From NCBI RefSeq assembly GCF_009827595.1, contig NZ_WTYT01000003.1:434001-498000 (forward strand): a stretch of DNA of 64,000 nucleotides. Direction: 5' to 3'. How positions within the stretch are numbered: the first letter of the stretch is position 1; the number at the start of each line of letters is the position of its first letter. Below are positions 26,401 to 35,600 of the stretch, one piece after another. The notes under the pieces were generated by a model. That model saw nothing but the letters and a program-made list of their open reading frames with translations, did no database searches and was not told the origin of the DNA. A program made the translations under genes and the position numbers. Source of the DNA: Altericroceibacterium endophyticum. GTDB lineage: Bacteria; Pseudomonadota; Alphaproteobacteria; Sphingomonadales; Sphingomonadaceae.

Positions 26401-27326
26401 AATCAGTTTCTTCTGCCGGTGACATCAATGGTGATGGTTATGATGATGTTCTGATCGGCGCGCCCGAATCGAGCGTCGGCGGGAATAACAGCGGCGCATC
26501 CTATGTGATCTATGGCAGTGCGGATCTGGGCGGGGTAGGCGTTCAGGCCGGAGTTGATATTTCTGGAGATGCTAATGCGAACACGCTGGTTGGCGGCAAT
26601 GGCGACGATGTATTAAGCGGGGCCGGCGGCGCAGATGTGCTCCATGGCGGGGCTGGCGATGATGTCATCCGTGTAACTGACGATAGCTTCGCCTTGATTG
26701 ATGGCGGCAATGGTCTGGACACGCTCGTCATTGATGGGTTCAATGCCTTGTTAAGTTACAGCGCTTCGGGGGCGACCCTCCTCCCTGCTCGGATTACTTC
26801 AATAGAAGTAATTGAAATGGATAATACGGACGACGGTGATGGAATTTCACCATATATCGGTGCAGATTTCATCCTCCAGACGAGCGATCTCAAGGTTGAC
26901 GGGGAAACCTTCATGATCGTTCGGTACCGTGCCGATACGACTTTATTTCCAGATGAAGTCTTGAACCTTAGTGAGTACACTTCGGAAGGAAGCTATATTC
27001 TCAATGGTGTAACGTATGATCGTTACAGCGATGGCAATGCTAATTTGTTGCTGGAAGAGTACGATCCCGGAGCTTCGCCGGTTAGCCTCGATCCTGTAGC
27101 GGAGCCTCTGTCCGATGATGGTGCGGCCGATTTGGACAGCCCCACGCAGGATGCCGTGCTCCTGTCGGCCTTCGCTGATGGTATTGAAGGGGCCATGACT
27201 CAGATGGCTGATGACGCTGAGCCGGATGTCGCCGTTGATATTCCCAATGCTGATGACGGTGCGGAATTGGCCCTGGCTGAACAGGTCATGGATGGCGCAT
27301 CCAACACGGATGGTTCATTCAGTTAA
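23412..27326 (+). CDS. Cadherin/FG-GAP/RTX repeat protein, compact paralogue
   Basis: This 1,304-residue protein has the architecture of the giant upstream protein once over. Residues 1-30 resemble a Sec signal peptide (basic M-S-I-W-K-R-R, hydrophobic core, A-F-A-Q end). A region of about 90 residues follows with N-G-Q-T-V-T-L and a Gly/Ala-rich hydrophobic stretch, then an Asp/Gly linker, four cadherin-like repeats, seven FG-GAP repeats, an RTX-like stretch and the conserved spacer domain. The tail shares D-L-D-[SA]-P-T and L-S-x-F-A with the giant protein. AGGAG at 23399-23403 lies 8 nt before the ATG. A likely role is a secreted calcium-binding adhesin or matrix protein. The combination of a Sec-like N-terminus and RTX repeats is unusual, and the export route is unclear. 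Confidence 0.9.
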   Translation: MSIWKRRSAKGATALAGALGLGLADQAFAQTGGEATVALSGVENVTSWQTLPNGSLEVVTANGQTVTLQAGQFVAQNGQIFVTQAAMQTVAQAAAAGVGGLTVGTGLLGAAGVGIAGVAVADAASGNDDDSGDSGGGDGGDGGDGGDGGDGNAAPVFTSAASSSVEAGKTAAYQAKATDADGDTVSYSLSGSDADLFDIDGQTGAVTFKTAPQFDASGDNKYKVTVTASDGEDTTDRDVTISVTEPAQPNAAPEFTSDATGTIVENETLVMTVAATDADSDTVTYSIDGGADGDFFEIDSATGELSFKEAPDFETRLDDGENGVYEVRVAATDGTDTSKQTIAIAVSNANDAPEITSAAAFTIVENETAIGDVVATDQDGDTLSYSIIAGENLSIFSINEDTGALSFSSAPDFENPLDPDTDNVYRITVQVSDGTQSVSQEIEVTVEDNPPVVEDSYSDSMAENNTLATTITATDPEDAALTFTLTGGVDQDYFIIDPTTGELSFLTAPDFENPADDGGDNVYDVKVTISNGSTSFERDVAITVTDSNSEPISTANMSAEQGYSTTGLEAGQKQGFSVSGLGDVNGDGVDDYAVGFSDANTTGGNEAGAVYVIYGGTQLSGALTGTETATLDLTNFTSDQGFIINGSEEAGYLGWSVADAGDLNGDGLADIVVGAYNANGAIGRAFAIFGSGSRSSDVDVGSLGSDGVSFDLTAVSDQLGYSVHSAGDVNGDGFDDLLLGARGVNGNTGAAYLVLGAENMVSIGNLETMTGSDGFTLNYSSGNEVGTAVSSAGDFNGDGYDDFIVSETGSGFSGKNYILFGGESYSDGDPSSPEVVDVDSEGFGFSGAVASFLGEGVSSAGDVNGDGFADIVTGAWGSGGSVGSAFVLFGQSGSSLPSSSDNISEAEGFTIQGVTSGDNFGISVSSAGDVNGDGYADIIIGARQNGTATGNAYLIFGGANGFGEDDGSGGRLLDVASMTPDQGLAISGADADRLFGQSVSSAGDINGDGYDDVLIGAPESSVGGNNSGASYVIYGSADLGGVGVQAGVDISGDANANTLVGGNGDDVLSGAGGADVLHGGAGDDVIRVTDDSFALIDGGNGLDTLVIDGFNALLSYSASGATLLPARITSIEVIEMDNTDDGDGISPYIGADFILQTSDLKVDGETFMIVRYRADTTLFPDEVLNLSEYTSEGSYILNGVTYDRYSDGNANLLLEEYDPGASPVSLDPVAEPLSDDGAADLDSPTQDAVLLSAFADGIEGAMTQMADDAEPDVAVDIPNADDGAELALAEQVMDGASNTDGSFS
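23820..23864 (+). repeat. 9-bp tandem repeat encoding Gly-Asp-Gly linker
   Basis: Five near-perfect copies of GGCGATGGC encode a (G-D-G) linker between the N-terminal region and the first cadherin-like repeat. Differences are only third-base C/T changes. Copy number could vary by slippage without breaking the frame. Confidence 0.85.
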
Positions 27327-27352
27327 GTCACTCTCAATAACAGGCATCACAG

Positions 27353-27384
27353 AGGCCGGGCCGCTTTGCGCGCCCGGCCTTTTG
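27353..27384 (+). terminator. Rho-independent terminator after the compact adhesin gene
   Basis: Inverted repeat AGGCCGGGC (27353-27361) / GCCCGGCCT (27372-27380) followed by TTTG, 26 nt after the TAA stop. The stem core AGGCCGG resembles the terminator of the giant adhesin gene. Confidence 0.8.
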
Positions 27385-27455
27385 TATGGGAAAACGGACG
27401 CAGAGCTGCACTACACCGCCTGCGGATTTCAACAGTCCGATAGAGAAGGACGCGA

Positions 27456-27473
27456 TTGTCATGCCATCGTAAC
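27456..27473 (+). promoter_or_regulatory. Candidate Pho box upstream of phoA
   Basis: TTGTCAT-GCCA-TCGTAAC resembles the PhoB-binding unit (7-bp CTGTCAT/CTGTAAC direct repeats separated by 4 bp). It lies about 60 nt before the alkaline phosphatase start. The second half-site is weaker (5 of 7 by eye). Confidence 0.4.
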
Positions 27474-27532
27474 AGTTGGGGCAGAGGCGCGCATTTGGCG
27501 CTAGCCAACTTGTGAATTGAAAAGGCACCTCC

Positions 27533-28954
27533 ATGATCTCGACCCGCCATTGTTCGTATTTGCTCCATTGCGCCATCGCGGCCTTAATCACGGTCCCGGC
27601 AGTCACGCAGGCCGAGGCACCGGATCTGGCGCGCAATGCCACGGGCGAATTGAGTGTGCCGGGAGGGGCGCGGCGGATTCATGGCGATATGACTGCGACC
27701 TATCGCGACCTTATTTCCGATGGAGAGGTGCGCAATGTCATCCTGCTGATTGGCGATGGCATGGGCGATTCCGAAATCACTATCGCGCGCAATTATGCAG
27801 AGGGTGCAGGTGGCTATTTCAAGGGGATCGACGCTCTGCCGGTGACGGGCCAATACACCCATTATTCTCTGGATCGCGAAACCGGCAAGCCAGTCTATGT
27901 GACCGATTCCGCGGCATCGGCAACGGCCTGGTCCACCGGGGTGAAGAGCTATAATGGGGCGATTGGCGTCGATATATATGGGCAGCCGCATCCATCCCTG
28001 CTCGCGCTGGCCAAACGCGCAGGCTATGCCACTGGTGATGTCTCAACGGCAGAAATTCAGGACGCCACACCTGCGGCGCAACTGGCCCATGTGACCCAGC
28101 GTAAATGCTATGCTCCTTCTGTCACGTCTGAGCGCTGCCCATCCAACGCATTGGAAAATGGCGGTTTGGGGTCGATAACGGAACAATTGCTCGATCGCCG
28201 GGCGGATCTGGTTCTGGGTGGCGGCGCGGCCAGCTTTGCCGAAACTGCCAAAGCTGGTGAATGGCAGGGCATGACCCTGGCCGAACAGGCCGCAGCGCGC
28301 GGTTATCGCATTGTTCGTAGTGCGGCGGAACTCAGCGATGTTGATCAGGCCAATCAGGATACGCCGCTGATCGGTGTGTTTTCTGAAGGCAATATGCCGG
28401 TGCGCTGGAACGGGCCGCGGGCCAGCCATCACGGCAATCTGGAAAAGGCGCCGGTGCGCTGTGCAGCCAACCCCGAGCGCACAGCCAACATCCCGCAGCT
28501 GGCCGATATGACGCAAAAAGCGATCAGCCTGCTGCAGGATAATCCGAAAGGTTTCTTCCTGCAGGTGGAAGGCGCATCGATCGACAAGCAGGATCATGCC
28601 GCCAATCCCTGCGGCCAGATTGGCGAAACGGTTGATCTGGACGAAGCGGTGCAGGTCGCGCTGGCTTTCGCACGGCAGGATGGGCACACGCTGGTCATCG
28701 TCACCGCGGATCACGCCCATAGCAGCCAGATCGTTTACAACACTGCGAAAGCACCCGGCCTGACCGAGAGCCTGCTGACCAAGGATGATGCAATCATGAC
28801 GGTCAGCTATGGCAATTCCGAAGAAGGGTCCATGGGGCATACCGGTACCCAATTGCGCGTTGCCGCCTATGGCCCTCGCGCAGCCAATTTTGCCGGACTG
28901 ACGGATCAGACGGACATGTTCTACACCATCCGCGATGCGCTGAAGCTGAAATAA
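27533..28954 (+). CDS. phoA: Alkaline phosphatase, PhoA family
   Basis: Periplasmic phosphomonoesterase that releases inorganic phosphate from organic phosphate esters. The 473-residue product has a signal peptide (residues 1-28). It also has the metal-site motif G-D-G-M-G-D-S (74-80), the nucleophile motif [14 protein letters not shown] (Ser 126) and T-A-D-H-A-H-S-S. The late G-H-T-G-T-Q-L-R motif supplies the last zinc-ligand histidine. These closely match E. coli PhoA, and length is typical. It stands alone between two terminators. A Pho-box-like site upstream suggests control by phosphate starvation. The ribosome site before the ATG (AAAGG) is modest. Confidence 0.95.
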   Translation: MISTRHCSYLLHCAIAALITVPAVTQAEAPDLARNATGELSVPGGARRIHGDMTATYRDLISDGEVRNVILLIGDGMGDSEITIARNYAEGAGGYFKGIDALPVTGQYTHYSLDRETGKPVYVTDSAASATAWSTGVKSYNGAIGVDIYGQPHPSLLALAKRAGYATGDVSTAEIQDATPAAQLAHVTQRKCYAPSVTSERCPSNALENGGLGSITEQLLDRRADLVLGGGAASFAETAKAGEWQGMTLAEQAAARGYRIVRSAAELSDVDQANQDTPLIGVFSEGNMPVRWNGPRASHHGNLEKAPVRCAANPERTANIPQLADMTQKAISLLQDNPKGFFLQVEGASIDKQDHAANPCGQIGETVDLDEAVQVALAFARQDGHTLVIVTADHAHSSQIVYNTAKAPGLTESLLTKDDAIMTVSYGNSEEGSMGHTGTQLRVAAYGPRAANFAGLTDQTDMFYTIRDALKLK

Positions 28955-28986
28955 TTCGTCGGCGCACCGCGCCACAACACATCTAA

Positions 28987-29018
28987 AAAGGGCCGGGCAG
29001 CGCATTCCCGGCCCTTTC
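28987..29018 (+). terminator. Rho-independent terminator after phoA
   Basis: Perfect 11-bp inverted repeat AAAGGGCCGGG (28987-28997) / CCCGGCCCTTT (29007-29017) with a 9-nt loop, 33 nt after the phoA stop. Confidence 0.8.
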
Positions 29019-29075
29019 GCGTAGGTCATGCAAGGGAGATGATGCCGCAGTTGCAAAAAACGCTCGACAGAAACG

Positions 29076-29114
29076 GTAATGTTATACTATCTCAGTGTGA
29101 GGTTATAACAAATC
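29076..29114 (+). promoter_or_regulatory. Candidate Zur operator(s) before znuD
   Basis: GTAATGTTATACTAT (29076-29090) matches the left half and centre of the enterobacterial Zur consensus GAAATGTTATA-N-TATAACA. A second half-site, TATAACAAATC (29104-29114), lies 14 nt downstream. The pair sits 23-61 nt before the start of a zinc-receptor-like gene, which supports zinc-dependent repression. Confidence 0.55.
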
Positions 29115-29136
29115 AACCAACGATTGAGGGTCCCCT

Positions 29137-31308
29137 ATGTTTAAAACGCGTGCAATTCTGCTCGCCTGTGCCGCACTGATTCCTGCCACCTCCGCCATGG
29201 CGCAGGAGGAGGCGCCCAAGCCGGTACAGAGTGATGATGATTTTCACGGCGATATTGTGGTGAAGGCACCGGGCCTCGATCGTTTGGACCTCCTCGCCGG
29301 GACTTCCGTCGTCAGCGGTATGGAATTGCAGCGTAACCAGGCGGGGCAGATCGGCGACGTGCTCGTCAAATTGCCCGGTGTTTCCGCCAGCGGTTTTGCG
29401 CCCGGTGCCTCGCGCCCGATCCTGCGCGGTTTTTCTGGTGAACGCGTTCGCATCCTCAACGATGGTCTCGGAACGATTGATGCATCCTCTGCATCTTCCG
29501 ACCATGCCGTAACTGTTGATCCGCTCTTGGTGGACCGGGTGGAAGTGCTGCGCGGCCCTGCGGTGTTGCTTTATGGCAGTCAGGCCATTGGTGGTGCGGT
29601 GAACATTCATGACAAGCGCATTCCGCCAGCCGTTCCGGATGAGCCGATCCATATCGACACGATGACCGCTTTCGATACGGTCTCAGACCTTCGCGAAGTG
29701 GGCGCATCGGTTGATGTTCCGGTTGGGAAGCAGGTCGCTTTCCATGTCGACGGTTCCTATCGCAAGACGAATGATCTTGAGATTCCGGGCTATGCAGCAT
29801 CAGACGCTTTGCGGCAGGAATTGCTGGCCTCCGCCGCGGAAGAGATCGAGGAAGGGCACGATCACGAAGCCGAGGAAATGCAGGAAGCAGCGTCCATCAA
29901 GGATAAGCTGCCCAACAGCGCAACCGAAACATACAGCCTGGGCACGGGCGTTTCCTTCTTCTCTGGTGAGAGCAGCCTCGGTGTTTCCTTTGGTTATTAT
30001 GACACGAAATACGGCGTTCCCAGTCTGCCGGGCATCGGCCATGTGCATGAACATGAAGAGGAAGGTCATGACGAAGACCATGATCACGATCATGAAGAAG
30101 GCGCCGACGATGATCACGACCACGATCATGAAGAGGAAGGCGATGTCACTATTGGCATGAAGAAATATCGTGTCGATCTGGCCGGGGTGCTGGATACGGG
30201 CGATGGTTTCATCGACGAAATTCGCACCCGTGTCGGCTATAGTGACTACACCCATACAGAATTTGAAGGCGACGAAACCGGCACGGTTTTCGATGTCAGC
30301 GGTGTTGAAGCGCGGATGGAATTCGTCCAGTCGCGGCGCGATAATTGGAGCGGCTCCTTCGGTGCGCAATATTACCATCAGGATTTCTCGGCGACAGGCG
30401 AAGAAGCCTTCATTCCTGAAAACCTGACCGACCAATATGCGGTGTTCGCTCTGCAAGAGGTGGATCTGAGCCCCGTCAATGTCCAGATCGGCGCACGGTA
30501 TGAGCATCAGGATATTGATCTCAGCGATCAGGATATATCGCGCGATTTTGACAGCTTCTCGGGTGCGCTCGGCCTGTCCTATGGCCTGACCGAATATTTG
30601 CGGGCAGGTGTCAATTTCAGCCGATCGGAACGCGCCCCTTCGGCTCAGGAACTGTTTGCCGATGGTCCGCATGTGGCGACCCAGCAATATGAAATCGGCG
30701 ATGCCGACCTGAGCACTGAAAAGGCATTGGGCCTGGAGGGCTATGTTCGCGGCAATGTCGGCGATGTGAAAATTGGTGTGTCGGTTTATAAAAACTGGTT
30801 CGACGATTTCATCTATCTGGCCGAAACGGGCGGCGAAGAAGACGGGTTGGAAGTGCATCAGTTCCTGCAGGATGATGCGGATCACTTCGGGGTGGAAGGC
30901 GAAGTGTCCTTCCCCTTCTACAAATCCGATGATCTGACGCTGCTGGCCGATTTCCGGGGTGACTACACCCATGCAGAATTGGCCGATGGCAGCCCGGTCC
31001 CGCGCATTCCGCCGGTCAGCCTGCTGGGCGCCGTGGAAGCGCAGATGGATGCGGTAAATCTGCGGGCGGAAGTGGAATGGTATGGCAAGCAGGACGACGT
31101 TGCCGAACATGAAACGCCGACTGACGAGTTCACTTTCGTCAACCTGTCCGCAGCGTGGCAGCCTTGGAAAGGCAATAAGAACATCACGCTGATGGTTCAG
31201 GCGGATAATATCTTCGACAGCGAAGGCCGCCGTGCCACCAGCTTCACCAAGGAATACACCCCGCTGCCGGGGCGTAATTTCAAGATTAGCCTCCGAACAA
31301 GCTTCTAA
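29137..31308 (+). CDS. znuD: TonB-dependent receptor, ZnuD-like zinc receptor
   Basis: Outer-membrane TonB-dependent transporter of 723 residues with a signal peptide (ends A-M-A-Q-E), a plug domain (residues ~45-160 with L-P-G-V, R-I-L-N-D-G and V-E-V-L-R-G-P) and a beta-barrel ending in aromatic F. Two histidine/acid-rich segments stand out. One is near residues 232-245; the other is a long loop near 300-335 with repeated H-D-H-D-H-E-E. Such loops are characteristic of ZnuD zinc receptors, where they capture Zn(II). GAGGG lies 6 nt before the ATG, and a Zur-like site lies upstream. Nickel or cobalt uptake is a less likely alternative. Confidence 0.85.
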   Translation: MFKTRAILLACAALIPATSAMAQEEAPKPVQSDDDFHGDIVVKAPGLDRLDLLAGTSVVSGMELQRNQAGQIGDVLVKLPGVSASGFAPGASRPILRGFSGERVRILNDGLGTIDASSASSDHAVTVDPLLVDRVEVLRGPAVLLYGSQAIGGAVNIHDKRIPPAVPDEPIHIDTMTAFDTVSDLREVGASVDVPVGKQVAFHVDGSYRKTNDLEIPGYAASDALRQELLASAAEEIEEGHDHEAEEMQEAASIKDKLPNSATETYSLGTGVSFFSGESSLGVSFGYYDTKYGVPSLPGIGHVHEHEEEGHDEDHDHDHEEGADDDHDHDHEEEGDVTIGMKKYRVDLAGVLDTGDGFIDEIRTRVGYSDYTHTEFEGDETGTVFDVSGVEARMEFVQSRRDNWSGSFGAQYYHQDFSATGEEAFIPENLTDQYAVFALQEVDLSPVNVQIGARYEHQDIDLSDQDISRDFDSFSGALGLSYGLTEYLRAGVNFSRSERAPSAQELFADGPHVATQQYEIGDADLSTEKALGLEGYVRGNVGDVKIGVSVYKNWFDDFIYLAETGGEEDGLEVHQFLQDDADHFGVEGEVSFPFYKSDDLTLLADFRGDYTHAELADGSPVPRIPPVSLLGAVEAQMDAVNLRAEVEWYGKQDDVAEHETPTDEFTFVNLSAAWQPWKGNKNITLMVQADNIFDSEGRRATSFTKEYTPLPGRNFKISLRTSF

Positions 31309-31328
31309 GCTTCAACAGCCCCCCGATG

Positions 31329-31364
31329 ACGAACCCTGGCGCCCTGACGGGTGTCAGGGTTCGT
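31329..31364. terminator. Hairpin between convergent znuD and SnoaL-like gene
   Basis: Perfect 10-bp inverted repeat ACGAACCCTG (31329-31338) / CAGGGTTCGT (31355-31364) with a 16-nt loop. It overlaps the last codons of the minus-strand gene. There is no strong T-tract on either side, so termination is plausible but not certain. Confidence 0.4.
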
Positions 31365-31986
31365 TATAATGGAATGGGGTGATGACCGGTTCAGGATAGG
31401 CCTCATAATCGAAGCTCGGCGGCAGGTCGGGTTCGAGGCCGTCAATCGAACGCAGCAGGGGCACGCCGCCCTTGTGCCAGCCCTTTTCATATTCGGCGTA
31501 AAAATTGATTACGCCGTGCAGCTTGGCGATCCGCCATTTGCCATCTTCGCGCACATATTCGTTTTCATAGGTAGCCTCACCCCAGCGGCCTTCCTTGCCG
31601 AGCCAGCCGATGGTGATGAAGGTGCGCCAGCGCGCCTTTGCGGTTCCCGCCTCGCTATCGATATGGATAACCGGCTGCAGCTGCATATGGTTGAAAATCA
31701 CGCCATGGCCATATTCAGGCAGGCATTTGAGATAGGCCCGCGCCCGTTCGCGCCCGACATAGACACCGCGTCCGGCGATCTCCAGCGTGCCATTTTCGGC
31801 AAACAGATCGGCTGCGTCGTCCCACAGGCCCTTATCAACATAATAGCCATAGGCGCATTGCAGGTTGATCAGGTCGCGGTAGTCATCGCCTTGCTGCACG
31901 CGCTGGGCCAGGCGGTTTTGCTCTTCGCGTAAAGCCGCCAGCTCCGCGCGCAATTCTGCTATCTCAGACTTATTCTCACCGCTCAT
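31354..31986 (-). CDS. SnoaL-like (NTF2 fold) protein
   Basis: A 210-residue protein with a short N-terminal coiled coil (about residues 5-32; E-L-R-A-E-L-A-A-L-R-E-E) followed by a SnoaL/NTF2-like alpha+beta barrel. Markers are Y-G-Y-Y-V-D-K-G-L-W-D-D-A-A-D-L-F-A, G-R-E-R-A-R-A-Y-L and a W-R-T-F-I...E-Y-V-R-E-D-G-K-W-R-I strand pair. Members include small enzymes and ring-hydroxylating dioxygenase beta-like subunits, so the reaction cannot be assigned. I chose the ATG at 31986 because GGAGAG sits 4 nt upstream; an ATG at 31998 would add four residues but overlaps that site. Confidence 0.8.
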   Translation of the reverse strand: MSGENKSEIAELRAELAALREEQNRLAQRVQQGDDYRDLINLQCAYGYYVDKGLWDDAADLFAENGTLEIAGRGVYVGRERARAYLKCLPEYGHGVIFNHMQLQPVIHIDSEAGTAKARWRTFITIGWLGKEGRWGEATYENEYVREDGKWRIAKLHGVINFYAEYEKGWHKGGVPLLRSIDGLEPDLPPSFDYEAYPEPVITPFHYNEP

Positions 31987-32021
31987 GCTTCTCTCCATAT
32001 CGGCGCAGCGTCAGCGCTGTC

Positions 32022-32582
32022 TTACAGCTTGGGAAGAGTGACGCCGCGTTGCCCCATATATTTGCCGGCCCGGTCGGCATAGGTCGTCTCGCACGGCTCG
32101 TTACCCTGCAGGAACAGAAACTGACAGGCGCCCTCATTGGCGTAGATCTTTGCGGGCAAGGGGGTGGTGTTGGAAAATTCCAGCGTGACGTGACCTTCCC
32201 AGCCTGGCTCGAGCGGGGTCACATTCACAATGATGCCGCAGCGGGCATAGGTCGATTTGCCGAGGCAGATCACCAGCACATCTTCCGGCACGCGGAAATA
32301 TTCCACCGTGCGTGCGAGAGCGAAGCTGTTGGGGGGAATGATGCAGCAATCGGTGCTGCGATCAACAAAGCTGTTTGCGGCGAAATCCTTCGGATCGACG
32401 ATCGCATTATCGACATTGGTGAAGATCTTGAAATCTTCCGCCACGCGCGCGTCATAGCCATAGGATGAAAGGCCATAGCTGATACAGCCATCGCGTTTCT
32501 GCCCTTCTACGAAGGGTTCGATCATTTTGTTGTTCAGGGCTTTGTCCCTGATCCATTTATCGCTGAGAATCGCCATCCGCAT
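32022..32582 (-). CDS. dcd: dCTP deaminase
   Basis: Deaminates dCTP to dUTP, feeding dTTP synthesis. The 186-residue product has the trimeric dUTPase-fold signature: S-Y-G-Y-D-A-R-V near residue 40, G-K-S-T-Y-A-R-C-G and [16 protein letters not shown] with the catalytic Glu. Length fits the family (about 184-193). Starting at the in-frame ATG at 32576 gives 184 residues and is equally possible. No clear ribosome site precedes either start, and both lie in a perfect hairpin (32571-32598). It is probably a single-gene unit downstream of putA on the same strand, with a 53-nt gap. Confidence 0.93.
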   Translation of the reverse strand: MRMAILSDKWIRDKALNNKMIEPFVEGQKRDGCISYGLSSYGYDARVAEDFKIFTNVDNAIVDPKDFAANSFVDRSTDCCIIPPNSFALARTVEYFRVPEDVLVICLGKSTYARCGIIVNVTPLEPGWEGHVTLEFSNTTPLPAKIYANEGACQFLFLQGNEPCETTYADRAGKYMGQRGVTLPKL

Positions 32583-32598
32583 GGGATTGCGGATGGCG
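32571..32598 (-). promoter_or_regulatory. Hairpin over the dcd start codon
   Basis: Perfect 10-bp inverted repeat CGCCATCCGC (32571-32580) / GCGGATGGCG (32589-32598) with an 8-nt loop. The ATG at 32582 is at the loop edge and the ATG at 32576 is inside the stem. In mRNA this would hide the translation start, so it may regulate dcd translation. Confidence 0.5.
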
Positions 32599-32635
32599 AT
32601 GCTTTGTTCAAGAGGCGGGGTGAATTATCCCGATA

Positions 32636-35600
32636 TTATCCCTCAGCCATCAGGCTGGCATTTCCGCCTGCCGCAGTGGTGTCGATAGTCGTCACCCGTT
32701 CGGTGGCAAAGCGGGCCAGATAGTTCGGGCCACCAGCCTTGGGGCCGGTGCCGGACAGGCCCTCACCGCCAAAGGGCTGGCTTTCAACCACTGCGCCAAT
32801 CTGATTGCGATTGACGTAGAAATTCCCAACTTTGACATGCGCTTCCACCCGGCGGCGGGTGGCATCGATCCGGCTGTGGAGGCCCATGGTCAGACCGAAG
32901 CCGGTAGAATTGATATCCTCGATCACCTCTTCCAGCTCGTTGATATCAAACCGGACGATATGCAGGATTGGGCCGAAATTCTCGCCATCCAGATCATGAA
33001 TCGAATCCAGTTCGATGATGGTCGGGGCGACGAAGGTTCCATTTTCCAGACCTTCGGGCAATTCGCGGCGATGCACCTTGAAGCCCTTGGCCTGCATATC
33101 GGCGACATGGGCCTCCAGCTTCTCGCGCGCATCTTCATCAATCACCGGACCGACATCCGTCGACATATCGCGCGGGTCCCCGATCACCAGTGCTTCAAAC
33201 GCACCCTTGATCATGTCGAGCATGGTGTCGGCCACTTCGTTCTGCAGGTAAAGCACCCGCAGGGCGGAACAGCGCTGACCTGCACTTTGGAAGCTGGAGG
33301 CCACCACGTCGCGGGTTACCTGCTCTGGCAGAGCGGATGAATCGACGATCATGGCATTCTGCCCGCCTGTTTCGGCAATCAGCGTCGCAATCGGCGCATC
33401 ACGATCGGCCAGGCTGCGGTTGATAGCGCGCGCCGTACCGACCGAGCCGGTAAAGACCACGCCCGACACGCGTTCATCGGAGGTCATCCTTCCTCCGACA
33501 TCGCCGCCACCGGGCAGCAATTGCAGGACATCATTGGGAATGCCTGCTTCATGACAGAGCCGGGTAGCGAGTGCGGCGACCAGCGGTGTTTGCGCAGCCG
33601 GTTTCGCAAGCACCGTATTCCCGGCGGCAAGCGGCGCGGCCATCGTGCCGGTGAAAATCGCGAGTGGGAAGTTCCACGGTGAGATCGAGGCAAAGATACC
33701 GCGCCCATACAGGCCGAGCCGGTTTTCCTCGCCTGTCGGGCCGGGAAGCGGCAGGGGCGCTGCGAACAGCATGCGGGCTTCGCTGGCGTAAAAGCGCAGG
33801 AAGTCGACGGCTTCGCGCACTTCCAGCACGCCGTCGATGATGTTTTTGCCCGCTTCACGGTGACAGATGGAGATAAACTCCGCCATGTTCTCCTCAAACA
33901 GATCCGCGGTACGATCCAGCAGATCGGCCCGGGCGAGGCCGCCGAGCGCATCCCAGCGCGGCTGCGCTTCCTTGGCCCTTTTATAGGCAAGATCGACATC
34001 TTCGGGGGCCGCTTCCAGCACGGTGCCGACAACCTGACTTCGGTCAAAGGGGGAGCGTATTTCACGCACTGGTCCGCCGCTCCCAGCCAGCACGGTCGGG
34101 GCTGCTGCCCAGACTTGTTCGTTCAGTTCCTGCAACCGGTCCAGCATCGGGCGGCGGACGACCGGATCGGCCAGATCAACGCCCATGCTGTTTACGCGGC
34201 CGGGGAAGATATTCACCGGCAGCGGGATGGAAGGATTGCGTTTGGGATGGAGCTGCTCAAGTTCCTCAATGGGATTGGTGACCAGATCCGAAACCGGCAC
34301 TTCGGCATCGGCCATGCGGTTGACGAAGGAGCTGTTGGCGCCATTTTCCAGCAGACGCCGGACGAGATAGGCCAGCAAATCCTTATGCCCGCCGACGGGG
34401 GCATAGAGCCGGACGGGCGTGACCTGCTCGCCGGCGCTCTTTTCATGCTGCGCCAATGCGGCATAAACATCCTCGCCCATGCCGTGCAGGCGCTGAAACT
34501 CGAACTTCTTCTTGCCGGCCATCGCCTTGATCGCACCCACAGTATAGGCGTTATGCGTGGCGAAAGCGGGATAGATCACATCGCTGGCCGCCAGCAATTT
34601 CTGCGCACAGGCGAGAAAGGAAACGTCGGTGGAAACTTTCCGCGTAAATACGGGGTAATCATCATGCCCGCCGACCTGGGTATGCTTGATCTCCGTATCC
34701 CAATAGGCGCCCTTCACCAGGCGGATCATGAATTTGCGGTTATAGCGGCGTGCAAGGGAAGCGACCCATTCGCACCACGGCGCGGCGCGCTTCTGATAGG
34801 CCTGAATGGCCATCCCGAAGCCTTCCCATCCGCCGCGGAACAATTCGTCATCCGCAGCGAGAATTTCGATCACGTCCAGCGATGGCTCAAGCCGTTCAGC
34901 TTCTTCGGCATCAATCGTGAAATGAATGTCTGCGTCACGCGCATCCAAGGCCAGTTCACGCACGACCGGCACCAGTTTGGCGACTGCCTCTTCCTGATGC
35001 AGATAGTCATATTTCGGATAAAGCGCGGACAGTTTGACCGAGATGCCAGGAGATTTCACGATCCCCTTGCCGGATTCTTGCTTCAGCCTCGCAATCGCGC
35101 TCTTATAGGACTGGCGATAACGCTCCGCATCCTCGAACGTCATCGCAGCTTCGCCGAGCATGTCGTAAGAATGGGTCAGCCCCTTCTTCACTTCCGGCTT
35201 GCCGCGCTGAATCGCTTCATCGATCGTGCGGCCGAAAACGAATTGCCCGCCCAGGATGCGCATCGCCTGCAGGGTTGCGCGGCGGATAACCGGGTCGCCC
35301 AGTCGGCCTACCGCACGGCCCAGTGCATGGCTCAGGCCCGCTTCCTTGCTTTCACCGCCGCGCAGCACTTCACCTGTCAGCATGAGCGAGAATGTGGCGG
35401 CATTCACGAAGGTGGAGCTGCTGGTGCCCAAATGCTCGCCCCAGTCGAGCTTACCGATCTTGTCATGGATCAGCGCATTGGCGGTGGTTTCATCCGGCAC
35501 GCGCAGCAGCGCTTCGGCCAGACACATCAGCGCGATACCTTCCTCGGTTGCCAGTCCGTAAGAATGCAGAAACGCATCCAGACCATTCGCCTTATGTTTG

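Noticed and set aside
28043-29056. 337-codon open frame on the minus strand
   Set aside because: Antisense to phoA and crosses its terminator.
29800-31110. 436-codon open frame on the minus strand
   Set aside because: Antisense to the znuD-like gene; it has no recognisable domain.
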